64,000 nt of DNA from contig OY755039.1 in the NCBI GenBank assembly GCA_963576565.1, positions 129,570,140-129,634,139 on the forward strand. Reading direction: 5' to 3'. This document shows, in pieces, positions 22,640 through 32,552 of the stretch (its first letter is position 1; each line of letters starts with the position of its first letter). A model generated the notes under the pieces. That model saw only the letters and a program-made list of their open reading frames with translations. It was not told where the DNA came from and ran no database searches. Made by a program: the position numbers and the translations under genes. Source of the DNA: Aspidapion aeneum. Lineage: Eukaryota; Arthropoda; Insecta; Coleoptera; Brentidae.

Positions 22640-23356
22640 ATGTTTACGGTATAGACACAGAACAGAAGGAGAAGTAAAACGAGAATCGAGGCTTCTCCCT
22701 TGTCTTATGAACTAATAATGTCATCAGTTACATCAGCAAGGGCTGTTGCGCAACTGTAACCAGAGCGGAATCCAGATTGTCTAGCGGGTAAAACGTCGTA
22801 CTTGTCCAGAATTTGGCACATCTGTAGTTCCATTGTCTTTTCAAAAATTTGAGAGAGTGCGTAAAATTAAAATTGAACGCAGTTGGCTAAACTAGGTAGG
22901 TTTTTTAATTTTAGGAATGGGCAAGACATTTGCGAATTTCCAATAAAGTAATTTGAACTGAAAAAATTATTGAAAAACGACTGTCCACACATTTAAACAA
23001 TGGTAAAACAATTCGTGGTTGCTGTCGGTCATAAGAAAAACAAAGTATATCTCTTTTCCCGTTTTGAAATTTTTTGATATTTTGGTATGAAATTAAATTC
23101 TGCATCTGTAAGAAATGTTTTCCGGAGAATAGAAAACATTGCAAAAAAAGCATGTTTTATAGATGCAGACTAATAATTAAACACCAATTTAAACATTTCT
23201 CCGTTACTTTTCCGTGCAAAATAACTTCTTATACTTATTTTAGGTAATCGAAATTTGTACCCGTATGTGCAGTAGTTACCTACCAGTCTAATGTAACTTA
23301 ACCGATGCATATACTTTGTTAACGTTTTGGATTTCTTTGTTCAAAATTATAGCTTG

Positions 23357-23425
23357 CCTTTCCTCTTTTTGGGAGGTCGAAATCGGTGTTAGCCTAACCG
23401 TCAAATGATCGCAAACAGATCCTTG
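23357..23425. mobile_element. Single arm of the MITE family seen at 45285-45468
   Basis: The stretch containing atcggtgttagcctaacc and then gatcgcaaac matches, with mismatches, the arms at 45285-45468. No opposite arm is seen nearby. Confidence 0.45.
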
Positions 23426-23694
23426 ATTAAAAATTGATTAAACAACACATTTTTTTTATCCAAACCAAAACGTGTCAAAATAGAGCTAAAAAAAGAATTT
23501 TGATTGCCTTTATGTAAGGCAATTTTTAAACTATAGTGGCGACCTCGGTCTGTGTCTGTCTCTTATTTCATTATCTGTTTGTCTATACTCGAACACGCGG
23601 CTGTTTGCCACCCTAGATCCAGCTTTAGGAACCCGATATACAATTTTAGGGAATTAGGATCTCCTTTTATCTGGTGCATCGAAATTTTACATAC

Positions 23695-23927
23695 CTTTCC
23701 TTGTCCTGTATTCGACTTTTCCGTCTGCTTTTTCCTTTCCACCCCAAACCAAAAAGTGATCGGTGCTCTCGAACACACTAATTGTCGATTCAACATTTCG
23801 TTTTTTTCTCGAACTCGCATTATCTGGAATGTCGGGTTTCGTATTGTTCGGAATGATTTTAGCAAATTTGTTGTGGTATTTGAGGTTCAGCTCGTCAACG
23901 AATTTTTTCTTTAGAGATTGGAAACAT
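23695..23927 (-). CDS. LARGE: LARGE exon e9: end of GT49 domain and start of tail
   Basis: The acceptor is cgttttag and the donor is AAAG before GTATGT. The first base A completes CT|A (Leu) from exon 26797. The next residues, CFQSLKKKFVDELNLKY, align with the conserved LARGE C-terminus (family pattern C-L-K-x-L-K-E-E-F). After about residue 23 of this exon the sequence leaves the family: two sequons (NNT, NAS), then RKKR at 23798-23809, a furin-type consensus, then NVESTISVFES and WGGKEKADGKVEYRTRK. The length is 233 nt, and it hands one base to the terminal exon. LARGE identity is strong for the first 20 residues; the rest follows by the open frame and donor. Confidence 0.85.
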
Positions 23928-24598
23928 CTAAAACGAGTTCCTCCGAAATGTAAAAAATTTAAATTGTGGACCAGTTGTTTTAAGAAATTTAACGCCTAGA
24001 ACATATCTAAATTAATAAAAACAAAAATCGTAGGAAACTGAATAAAAAAAATAAAATAGACATTTATAGAAATGTAAATCGTAAAAGCCGCAAAGTGTAG
24101 AAACGATTCATGATCTACCGGTAGAGGCCGCGGGCAGTTGCGTCAGTTCTGATCTTAAATAAAGAACGTTTATGCCTGATTTATATTCTATCCTATTCCA
24201 ACTTATTTTGACTAAAATCAGGTTTAACCAAACTTGAGTGCATTGACTTAAAACCAACCCAAACCACCTATTCTAACGTATTGCAATAAAGCCAGGCAGT
24301 AATAGAGCCCGGTACCATCTGACAATTTTCCATTGTAAAATGACAGTTGATCGTTCAAAATTTACATACCAAAGTTAAATTATAAATAAAAAGAAACAAA
24401 CTAATCCGTGACCTACGACAGCTCTTCTGCCTTTCAGTTTAGATCAACGCTTATTGCGTTTTTATCCGTCATTATAAATGAGGAGTGTAAAATAATACTT
24501 ACAAAGGGCGAGAGAAGTGTCGGACGGACGATGGTACAGTTTATTTCACTATAAAGTCACTTTAGCTTGCTAATTAATCAAAGTTTATCAGACGCGTG

Positions 24599-24841
24599 TC
24601 ATGACGCACGTAAAGCGGAGATAAGAGAGCGATCCCGCGCAATGCGCTTGTGCTGTAACAGCTGATTTATCAATACATTACAAGGAGCAACTTCAAAACG
24701 CATTATGTCCATGTAACATTCTTTTTCACAATCAACAAAAAAACGAATATTTTCTTGTTCCCAATTATTTTGAAACGACATAGTAAGGTATTTCCATAGA
24801 TATTGGTAGATACTTTTAATAACAGATCTCATTGAAATCAA
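24599..24841 (-). CDS. Unrecognised ORF in the ACCGGTAGAGG-ended element
   Basis: An 80-codon frame with a plausible amino-acid mix (for example NNWEQENIRFFVDCEKEC). It overlaps one copy of the repeated 18-bp motif, which weakens the case for selection on the protein. It could be the decayed end of a transposon protein. Confidence 0.25.
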   Translation of the reverse strand: MISMRSVIKSIYQYLWKYLTMSFQNNWEQENIRFFVDCEKECYMDIMRFEVAPCNVLINQLLQHKRIARDRSLISALRAS

Positions 24842-25095
24842 AACTATGATAAATTGTTTTAAAAAAGCAATAAATAGTTGGACATAATGCGTTTTGATCC
24901 ATTACTGTGTATATAATGCATTTTGTCGTGGCCGATATTGGACATAATGCTCTATGTTGTACACATTTAATAGAAAATAAAAAAGATAAAGCTCAATTGA
25001 CCGGTTTCATAAATTGTTAAAAAATAAAACACATAAAATCAAGATTCAAAAATAACTTTAATGCAAGAACCATACTTATTAATATTAAATATTAT

Positions 25096-25395
25096 CTAAA
25101 TATGGTCAATTTGGTCTACTTCTAAACTTTCGCAGACGTTTTCTTCCTCGTCATCGTCTCGAGGTCCTTCTGGAATTTGTGGCGCAACATTTAGGGCATG
25201 GTTAAAGAAAACTGAAGATGCTAACGGAATTTGATCTTCCCAGTCGGTCCCGAATCTTGCTTGGAGCAATTTTTTTAACATATTTTTTTTACAATGGACG
25301 TCAGCTCTTGTACGTTTAGTCTTTTGTCGTAACTTTTTCCTCGATTCTTGGCTATTTTCTCCTACAGAGACACTATGATCAAGGTTTTCCATCAT
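25096..25395 (-). CDS. Unrecognised ORF, basic N-terminal half and acidic tail
   Basis: This 99-codon ATG-to-stop frame has a Lys/Arg-rich stretch (KKLRQKTKRTRADVHCKKN) at about residues 20-39. Then comes LLQARFGTDWEDQIPLASS and an acidic end (DDDEEENVCE). The basic-then-acidic layout and lack of low complexity suggest it was once a real protein, perhaps DNA-binding and carried by the element at 24111-26025. No known family is recognised. Confidence 0.35.
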   Translation of the reverse strand: MMENLDHSVSVGENSQESRKKLRQKTKRTRADVHCKKNMLKKLLQARFGTDWEDQIPLASSVFFNHALNVAPQIPEGPRDDDEEENVCESLEVDQIDHI

Positions 25396-26796
25396 AATAA
25401 CAAAAACACGTTAACACAGGTACCAAACTTCAACAATTACTAACGACAGTATCACAGAATTTAAAAATAAGGTGATCCGCACGATGTTATGCGAACTGCA
25501 GACCGCCTCCTATTGGTCAAATATCGTAATGCGTTTTGACAATGAATACATAGAGTTGTGTATTCATTGGTTTTGATCTGTCAACTCTCGTGGACAGAAT
25601 GCGTTTCGATGTGAGCATCATACTTTGCACTCAAATTAGATAGGGATATAATGTTATTTGATTTATTCCAAGTTAGCAGAAGTACAGAAGAGGTGAAGGT
25701 AAATCCAAAACAGCAACAAACTGAATTTTGTCCTCGGGTGGACATAATGCGTTTTGATAAGTTGCTTCTCAAATACAGTCGTTTGTTTTCCATGAATAGT
25801 GGCGGCACTATTAATTCCGGCTTTTAGAATACACAAAGGTCTAATTTTCAAAGAAGAGACAGCTGTCCTTAAAATGCGAAACTGTCAGAATAGTGCCCGA
25901 AAAAAAAACATATTCTTTTTGCGGATGACATATCCCAGAAACGCAATATAATTTTGCGACATTAAACTGTAATCGCCTTCTTTTTATACGGCCACAGCCT
26001 GACAGTGCCCTCTACCGGTAGATCACTTCATTTCTATACTTTACCGTTTCTATATTTTACGTTTTGATAAATTATTTTTTTATTAATTTAGTTTTCAACG
26101 ATTTTTTTTCGTTCGTACTGTTTATTTGCTTTGCTTTTGCAGCATTAAGTGTTGGAAGAAGCAGGACTCGTGTCAAAATATTAACGTTTATGACCTGTCA
26201 ATATCATTGTACAAAAGGTATTGATTGTTTGCGTTTAAGGGGTCATTCACTTTCTGCCTCTAGCCAAAAGGGGTCTTTCTACATACAACTTTTTTTTAAG
26301 TACCTCATTCGAAAGGCTCGCAAATACAAAATACGTCAACTAAATTGTTAAAATATTATTTTTTTCAATTGTTCACTTGTGGTACTCATACAATAAACGC
26401 AAAATATTTCTCTTTGGACAAAATTAGGTCAAAAATTTTAATTAAAAAAAAATACAATTTACTTGACGTATACCAAAAAAGAAATATACCGTTTCTTCCT
26501 TCCAAAGCGTTCGAATAAAGAATCAGAAAATATATTTTTTGAGATTTAAGTTAATGTGGAAAGGTTATTCCATTGCTTTTTACAAGCTTTCAGACAAAGT
26601 ACCAAAAGCGGGGTTATTTAAATTATATTCGAATCTATTCTCTTCCGAGGGTCGGCCCCAAAAATTTTTCTCCAGAAAGAAAGTCTGTAAGAAACTCAGT
26701 TGACTTGTTTTTGACGTTTTCCAAAAATATTAATTCCCTGGAGGCAGTATTTCATTAAAAGTCGCCACCCTGTATGTAAAACACATCAAAACTTAC

Positions 26797-27023
26797 AGTT
26801 TGTAGTTTGGCCACTTGCTATATTTGACATGATCATATCCAGTCCAATAATATTGCTTACGTACAATAAAAACATCGGGCAACACGGTAAATTCGTAGCC
26901 TTGTGCTTCTAGTTCGATTATATGGGAGGCCTGGTTCCAACCAAAGCCGAAAAACCGCTCGTCGTAGGGTACCGCTGTGCTGGGCAGTACCACGTAAGGT
27001 TCGTAGTCCAGAGTCCATGTTAC
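26797..27023 (-). CDS. LARGE: LARGE exon e8: GT49 domain, FFGFGWN motif
   Basis: The acceptor is tttttag before GTAACATGG and the donor is AAACT before GTAAGT. The protein VTWTLDYEPYVVLPSTAVPY leads to DERFFGFGWNQASHIIELEA and GYEFTVLPDVFIV. This matches the most conserved block of LARGE GT49 (family pattern D-R-R-F-x-G-F-G-W-N-K). The frame is phase 0 at the start and has two bases over at the end, which join A of e9. If the donor were ignored, the frame would stop after NYKL, but GTAAGT and the continuing similarity in e9 favour splicing. Confidence 0.96.
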
Positions 27024-27070
27024 CTAAAAATAACAATTCCTTTTAAATTATAAATTCGATGATTTCTTTT

Positions 27071-27082
27071 GGGGGGGGGGGG
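27071..27082. repeat. Poly-G run (12 G)
   Basis: Twelve consecutive G lie about 50 bp inside the intron 5' (in transcript sense) of exon 26797-27023. Confidence 0.95.
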
Positions 27083-27310
27083 AATTACAGCATTCCAGGA
27101 GAGCTTCGATTTTCGGTAGATGAATAAAGGTGAAAACTGCATCTGTTTTTAAGTTACGGGGGGTTATTGAAATGTTGACAAATGTAAAATATAAGAAAGA
27201 GTCAAGAAACAAAAGTTGAGAGAGTTACAGAAAACAACAGAAATATGAAATGTCTAAAGCCGACTCTTGGTAGATATGAAAAAAATAAAATAAAGGATAT
27301 TAACGGCATA

Positions 27311-27329
27311 GAACCGAACCGAACCGAAC
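27311..27329. repeat. Short (CCGAA)n array in the RTE fragment
   Basis: Reads gaaccgaaccgaaccgaac, four units. It lies in pre-RT sequence of the LINE, where it is not part of the expected protein. Confidence 0.9.
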
Positions 27330-27905
27330 TAACATTAAAGAGGATATTATAAATATCACACAACTATTCTATACAACATGAAGAAACTCCAAACAAAAAT
27401 AAAGAACATAAACTCAGAGCTACAACCTGAAATAAGCAAAGCGGAAATAAAAAGAGGGCATTAAAGAAAAATAACAAATCACCTGAAAAAAACCGGGGTA
27501 ACGGCAGAAATGCTCAAGTACGGTTGTAAAGCTTTAGTTAATACCCTCCCTATTCTCGTGAATAAAATACCAAAAGAAAAAATAATCCCAAACTGGAAAG
27601 AATCCATTACCATTATTTTACACAAGAAAGGCGATAGAGAAGATCTAAACATCTATCGACCTATCACACTCCTTAATGTAATAAGCTTTTCACGAAAATA
27701 TTAACAGATAGACTAACAACAAAATTGTTAAACACTGAAAACAACTGAAACATCAAAGTGCTAATAGAATCAGCCAACGAATACAACATTACACTATTTA
27801 TTGCGTTTATTGACTTTAAAAAAGCTTTTGATAGCGTTGAGCACTGGGCAGTAAAAGCATCTTTAATTAATAGCCGAATAGATCACAGATACACAGACTA
27901 AACAG

Positions 27906-27907
<2 letters not shown>

Positions 27908-27937
<30 letters not shown>
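27908..27937. repeat. (AT)n microsatellite
   Basis: About 30 bp of pure AT within the LINE fragment. Confidence 0.95.
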
Positions 27938-27939
<2 letters not shown>

Positions 27940-28111
27940 GCAGCAACAACATCAATCAAAATCTACGAAGGAAACAAGCCAATCCGCATAAGAAGAGATC
28001 TCAGCCAGGGTGACACAATATCTTCTAAACTATTTAACCAGGCCCTAGGAGATGTGTTTAAAAACTTAGATTGGGAAGAAATAGGCATCAAAGTAAGCGG
28101 ACAATATTATA

Positions 28112-28265
28112 CAGGGTGTTAATAAAGTATGTCGCCAATCTTCAGTGGTTGATTTTTTGAGTGATTTTAAGAAAAAAACTTCAAATAAACATGGTTCCGC
28201 AAATGCCTAAAATCACTCAAAGAATTATCCTCTAAAGTTTGGCGACATACTTTAATAACACCCTG
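28112..28265. mobile_element. CAGGGTG MITE, 154 bp, inserted in an RT motif
   Basis: The ends are cagggtgttaataaagtatg and catactttaataacaccctg (a 26-bp inverted repeat through gtcgcca). TA lies on both sides (28110-28111 and 28266-28267). It separates RT motif B from the YADD motif of the surrounding LINE, so the LINE is older. Confidence 0.93.
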
Positions 28266-28285
28266 TATATATGCGGATGATATTG

Positions 28286-28311
28286 ATAATAATAATAATA
28301 ATAATAATAAA
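28286..28311. repeat. (AAT)n microsatellite
   Basis: About eight AAT units directly after the YADD codons of the LINE fragment. Confidence 0.9.
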
Positions 28312-28565
28312 GTGCCTTTATTTTTTTGAATATTCGTATAACTACGCTCTTCCATATAACCACCTCGTTAGAAAAATTTATACAGTGATTATTTTACATA
28401 TAAGAACTAATTTATATAGATTATAAAAATACATATACCTTATGTATAAAAAACCTACCAAAAAATTTGAATACAGTTAATAAAATTAATAGAGTAAGAT
28501 ATTAATTATTATAATAAAAAAAATCAATTTTATTGAGTTCAGTCGAGGCATACTAAGGAAAAAAT

Positions 28566-28700
28566 GAATTTTTTTGCAAAAAAGTTTCACGGGCAAAACC
28601 TCAGAGGTAAAGGTAGCTCGGGGACGCGTTTCTGCCTCATTAGAACCGAACCGAACCGAACCTTTACCTCTGAGGTCTTGCCCGTAAAACTTTTTTGTAA
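28566..28700. repeat. Inverted duplication with a CCGAA array in its loop
   Basis: aagtttcacgggcaaaacct, then cagaggtaaaggt on the left is mirrored by acctttacctctgaggt and cttgcccgtaaaactt on the right, about 37 bp each. The loop holds gaaccgaaccgaaccgaacc at 28643-28662. The right arm belongs to the LINE at 28587-29862, so the left arm is a snap-back copy of it. Confidence 0.85.
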
Positions 28701-29862
28701 AAACTTTTTACCTCGTGAACTTCCTTCAAATTTAAAAAATGAATTAACTAACGCCTTTAATATGTTTTTAAGGTATTTTTTAAAACTGACATCACTAGCC
28801 ACTGCTTTGATACTGTTTGGAATTTTATTAAAAATTTTGACGGCTGTATAACTAAAAGATCTTTCAAACAGTGAGGTTCTGTGTTTCGGCATCCTAAGGA
28901 GATCACCGTGGCGGGTAGAGCAGCCATGTGTCGAGCCAGTTTTAACCAGTTTTTCCGCTAAATATCTTGGTGAGTTCCTTTTGAGGATTTTATGTATTAA
29001 TCATCCAAGTTGGACTTCATATGTTTGTTGCAGGTTCAACCAGCCAGACTCAGCGAATTTTTCGGTAATATGTTCAAACTTGCAAACACCACAACTGAAG
29101 CGCAGGCATGAATTTTGGACTTTCTGTAGACTATTTCTGTCTCTCTGAAGCAAGGCAGGCCAAAAAATGATGCTACAGTAAGAAAGTTGTGATAGAACAA
29201 GGCTGTCACACAATCTGAGTTTTGTTTCATTACTAAGAGTGTTCTTATGAATGTATAGAATTCGCAGTTTTGCATATGACTTTTGAAGCAAAACAGAAAC
29301 ATGTTCAGAAAATCTAAAGTCAGAGTCTAACCATAGATCTAAGTTTCTACAGAAGTTTGAGGCTTCTAGAATGGTATTGTCAAGTCTGATCTTAAAATCA
29401 GCGTGGTTCAACAGCTGCCCTCTATTGCTACCAAAGACCAACATCTCAGTCTTGATGCTATTTATTTTTAAACCGTGGGCTTCACAGAGTTGAGTTATAG
29501 ATTCGAGGTCACTATTGATGTTTTCGACGCTGTTTTGACATTTTCAAGAGTGAATAAATAGTAGATTTGTTGATCGTCAGCGAACTGATGTGAAATACAA
29601 AACCTTAAAAAGGCCGAGAAATCCGCAGTATAGATAGAGAATCTTATAGGCCCTAAAATAATTCCTTGAGGAACACCTCTATCCAAGATGACATAATCCG
29701 AGTAAGAGCCATTAAAAAATACTCTTTGATGTCTAAACGAGAGGTAAGATTTAAAAAGATTAATGCTTGTCTGGTCAAAACCAAAGTATTTTAGCTTTAA
29801 GTAAAGGACAAAATGAACTATGGTGTCGAATGCCTTGCTGTAATCAAGCAAAATAATGCCTT
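28587..29862 (-). pseudogene. Jockey/CR1-like LINE, RT palm to C-terminus, broken
   Basis: The order on the minus strand starts with LDYSKAFDTIVH (RT motif A, 29851). Then come LDRGVPQGIILGP (motif B), HQFADDQQIYY (motif C), and a thumb and C-terminal region (29444-29001). The tail is PKHRTSLFERSFSYTAVKIFN (28892-28700). A frameshift lies near 29490 and further breaks near 28900-29000. Sequence upstream of motif A is absent, so it is 5'-truncated. The last ~100 bases form the inverted duplication described above. Confidence 0.88.
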
Positions 29863-30611
29863 AATAACAGATAAAAAGAACAGATATAAATGCTGGAAGA
29901 AGCCTAGTGCTTCTAGTTCGATCCAGATACAGCGGCTAAAAACTAAAATCATAACAAACACAGATGAGATATCACGCTCAGAAAATACCAAGGAAAAATA
30001 GAACATAAAGTAAGTTAAAAATTGTGTAATCCGATTTTTCTCATACGCCGCACAGAGGGCCAGGGGTCACTGAAAATATTGAATATCTCCAAAAAAAAAT
30101 TCCTACTATTACCCAACTTTTCACAGAGTAGGCTTTGGTGAGTCATAAAACAAAAACAAAAAAATAAAAGAATTGCCGTAACTTGTCAAAAAGGCTTTAC
30201 TTAGTGGTAGGTTCTGCGAAATATTATTATATTGCAGCAGACGTTTTTAAACTCTGTAATTTTTTTAAAACTTATATTTTACAAATAAATTTTTTATGAT
30301 GAATGAAGATAAAAGAGGTAAGTTTTTGCTGTTTTCCTACACTTTTATATTTTAGTAATAATTTACCATATTTGTATAACGACCATTTTTATTAAAACAT
30401 ATTTTTCAAAATAAATCCTAAACATTTACGAACGATTTTAAAAAAAATGTAGGAATATCATATTTTTCTTATATATATTATTAAGTTAAGTAGTCTTTAT
30501 ACTTTCATGTCGCGAAAAAAAAATCTGCACTTAACTGCTAACCTGTGTGGTAAAACATTATTTTCTGCTAGATGCCTCGAATCCCTATTGGTATTAATAA
30601 AAGAACTATAC
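29863..30611. other. Intronic sequence, unassigned
   Basis: No ORF or repeat pair is identified. The string cgccgcacagagggccagg at about 30046 vaguely resembles the CACTG-type ends elsewhere in the window. Confidence 0.35.
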
Positions 30612-31079
30612 AGGTTGAGTTCTAAGTAATAGTCCAAAATTGCAGGATCGATTCAGGGGCTCAAAATATTACTATTTGTGTATATATGATTTAGTCCGAA
30701 AGTTGATAGTTTAGAAGATACAGGGTGTTAAAGTTATTCTTAAAATTTCAAATTTTATCTCTAGCGAATTATATATTCAGTTTTTTAAAACCAAAATTGG
30801 CATACTGGGGTTTTTTGGGTCGACAAATACGAATATGATGTTATTTTTGATAGATTTGGTAGAGGGCGCCACTTGCGGTATCTCTAGTGCATTTTTTGGC
30901 ATATATTTTTTGAGCGCTTATTTATTACAAATCTGATAGCATACTTCAAATCCTTGATGTTTTTTATATAAAAAAAAAGATATACTCAACTTTTGGACTG
31001 TCATAAATAAACAAATAGTAATATTTTCAGCTCCTGAATCGATCCTGCAATTTCGGACTATTACCTAGAACTCACTCTG
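30612..31079. mobile_element. Fold-back MITE, 468 bp (family E)
   Basis: The ends are caggttgagttctaagtaat and attacctagaactcactctg, with TA on both sides. The arms match for about 100 bp (tgcaggatcgattcaggggc). A second acagggtgtt end at about 30720 lies inside the left arm. Confidence 0.85.
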
Positions 31080-31401
31080 TATAGCAGCTCTTGTCGGTTG
31101 ACCTACACTGTTAGCTATTCACGTTACTAGACCGGAAACATGGACTTTATAGGTCGATCCAGGAAATTTACAGGGCCACCTGGGGAGACCTGTAAAGTGT
31201 AACTTACAGGGTGATTGATCATATTACAGTGATGACGATTCAGAAAATGACGAATAATCAATTTTGTTCTGCAATATAAATAATGAAATTGTTTATATTT
31301 TCTTTATAGCTTAATCATTTCTAAATTGATTATCAGTTTTATATCAATATGTTAGGGTAATATCAGATTACAAATATTGTTGTTGTTGTTGTTTATAATA
31401 G

Positions 31402-31829
31402 TGTTACGGGTTCACAACGACAAATGAAAACTCGCAATTGTTGAAAACGATACGTCAATTTATTCCGACAAATTATGTACCAAAGCACGCACTTAAACTT
31501 ACTAATAACTTGCTAATAATTCACTACTTTAATACGCCTATTAACTTCGCGTTAACATCTAGCGATCACTACCATTGGTTATCTCTGACTGATGCACGAC
31601 GTCCGGCCCTATATATGAGGGTCTGCCTACAATTCGAGAATTTTCCATCCTTGTTCGATTCGGAATCATTCCGCATTTTTCTAGAACCGGACCGTTCACA
31701 TACCAGTTTGTCACAGATAACGCAACTAAAACCTAGATTAAGAATACAACCATAAATACGTCAACCTAATACTACACTAAACCTAAATAAATTCTAACTA
31801 TAAAATTTAAATAACTTAAATTTGTAACA
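31402..31829 (-). repeat. Ty3/gypsy 3' LTR (left)
   Basis: On the minus strand it begins TGTTACAAATTTAAG and ends CCGTAACA. It matches the LTR at 37490-37921 over its full length, with scattered substitutions and small indels. It contains TATATA at 31610-31615 and a three-unit heat-shock-element match, TTCgaGAAttTTC, at 31633-31645, 17 bp upstream of the TATA box in the direction of transcription. Confidence 0.95.
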
Positions 31830-31844
31830 CTATCCTCCTCTTCA
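31830..31844 (-). other. Polypurine tract of the gypsy element
   Basis: Minus strand reads gaagaggaggatag directly before the 3' LTR, the position expected for plus-strand priming. Confidence 0.8.
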
Positions 31845-31849
31845 GGTTT

Positions 31850-32318
31850 GATCGTCTCGATCAACATTTCCCAGGTAAGGTTTTAGTTTGTCTAGATGAA
31901 CAACTTTCATCTTGGACTTCGGGCTTTTCTGGATTCGGTAGACTACATCATTAATTCTCTTAACAACTTTATAAGGCCCTTCCCATGGTGGTGTCAACTA
32001 AGGTGATCTTCCTTTCTTGAGTTGAGGATTGTATAGCCAGACTTGATCATTCTCTTTGAACCCTGAAGAGTTTGCTTTCAGGTCATATCTCGCTTTCATG
32101 CGGTCACTGGCTATTTCTATTCGCTCTCTAACCACTTCATGGATATCGTGCAGCTTTTGCCTTAAACGTTCGACATAGTCATTAACCTCTAAGTGTTCTT
32201 CTTCAGGTGAACCAAACATGATATCACATGGTAAACGCAGTTCTCTACCAAACATGATACTAGATGGAGTAGCTCCTGTCGTATTGTGAATGGCGGTTCT
32301 ATAGGCCATCAAAAACAA
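31850..32318 (-). pseudogene. Gypsy integrase C-terminal part
   Basis: The frame begins in the integrase catalytic core's distal part (FLMAYRTAIHNTTGATP, FGRELRLPCD). It passes through a basic region and stops at about 31998. Homology continues after that stop as a GPY/F-like module (WEGPYKVVKRINDVVYRI) and ends near 31852. In the intact family this is one protein with the upstream pieces. The stop at 31998 is one of the inactivating lesions. Confidence 0.88.
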
Positions 32319-32342
32319 TGGAATATATTGGTCCCAATCTGT

Positions 32343-32552
32343 TTAGTGCTCATCAACAACTTTGCACAGATGTTCTTCTATTGTTTTATTAAATCTTTCA
32401 ACCATGCCATCTGACTGCGGATGTAAATCCGTAGTCCGTGTTTTATGTATTCCTAAAAGGTCACAGAGATTCTGGAAGAGCTTTGATTCAAAGTTTCTTC
32501 CTTGATCTGAAATGTAGTTCCAAAGGAATGCCAAATCGGCTGAAAACATCAT
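32343..32552 (-). pseudogene. Gypsy integrase core fragment
   Basis: It contains SDQGRNFESKLF (second catalytic Asp) and HPQSDGMVERFNKTIEEHL (catalytic Glu). It is in a different frame from 32488-33813 and is cut by a stop at 32343. The overlap with the upstream frame marks a frameshift near 32520. Confidence 0.88.

Larger units (their letters stand above)
24111..26025. mobile_element. TIR element with repeated GGACATAATGCGTTTTGA motif
   Basis: The ends are TGATCTACCGGTAGAGG (24111-24127) and its exact inverse ending at 26025. Three perfect copies of ggacataatgcgttttga lie at 24890-24907 and 25740-25757 (plus) and 24693-24710 (minus). Diverged copies lie at about 24911, 24940, 25525 and 25592. 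Two minus-strand ORFs lie inside. Superfamily and target duplication are not clear. Confidence 0.7.
27190..28310 (+). pseudogene. BovB/RTE-type LINE fragment interrupted by a MITE
   Basis: The clearest part is 27510-27700 (WKESITIILHKKGDREDLN, then YRPITLLN), RT motif 1. A region at about 27777-27850 follows (FIAFIDFKKAFDSVEHW, RT motif A). Degenerate motif B is at about 27985-28050 (QG.T.S.K.F). The next motif, YADD, appears only at 28269-28283, after the MITE at 28112-28265. An (AT)n tract at 27908-27937 and a CCGAA array at 27311-27329 also disturb the frame. It is a dead copy, of a different LINE family from 20067-21886. Confidence 0.85.

Noticed and set aside
26793..26796. Stop codon right after NYKL as the natural end of LARGE
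   Set aside because: A strong GTAAGT donor overlaps it, and the next conserved block of the family is found in exon 23695-23927 in the required phase.
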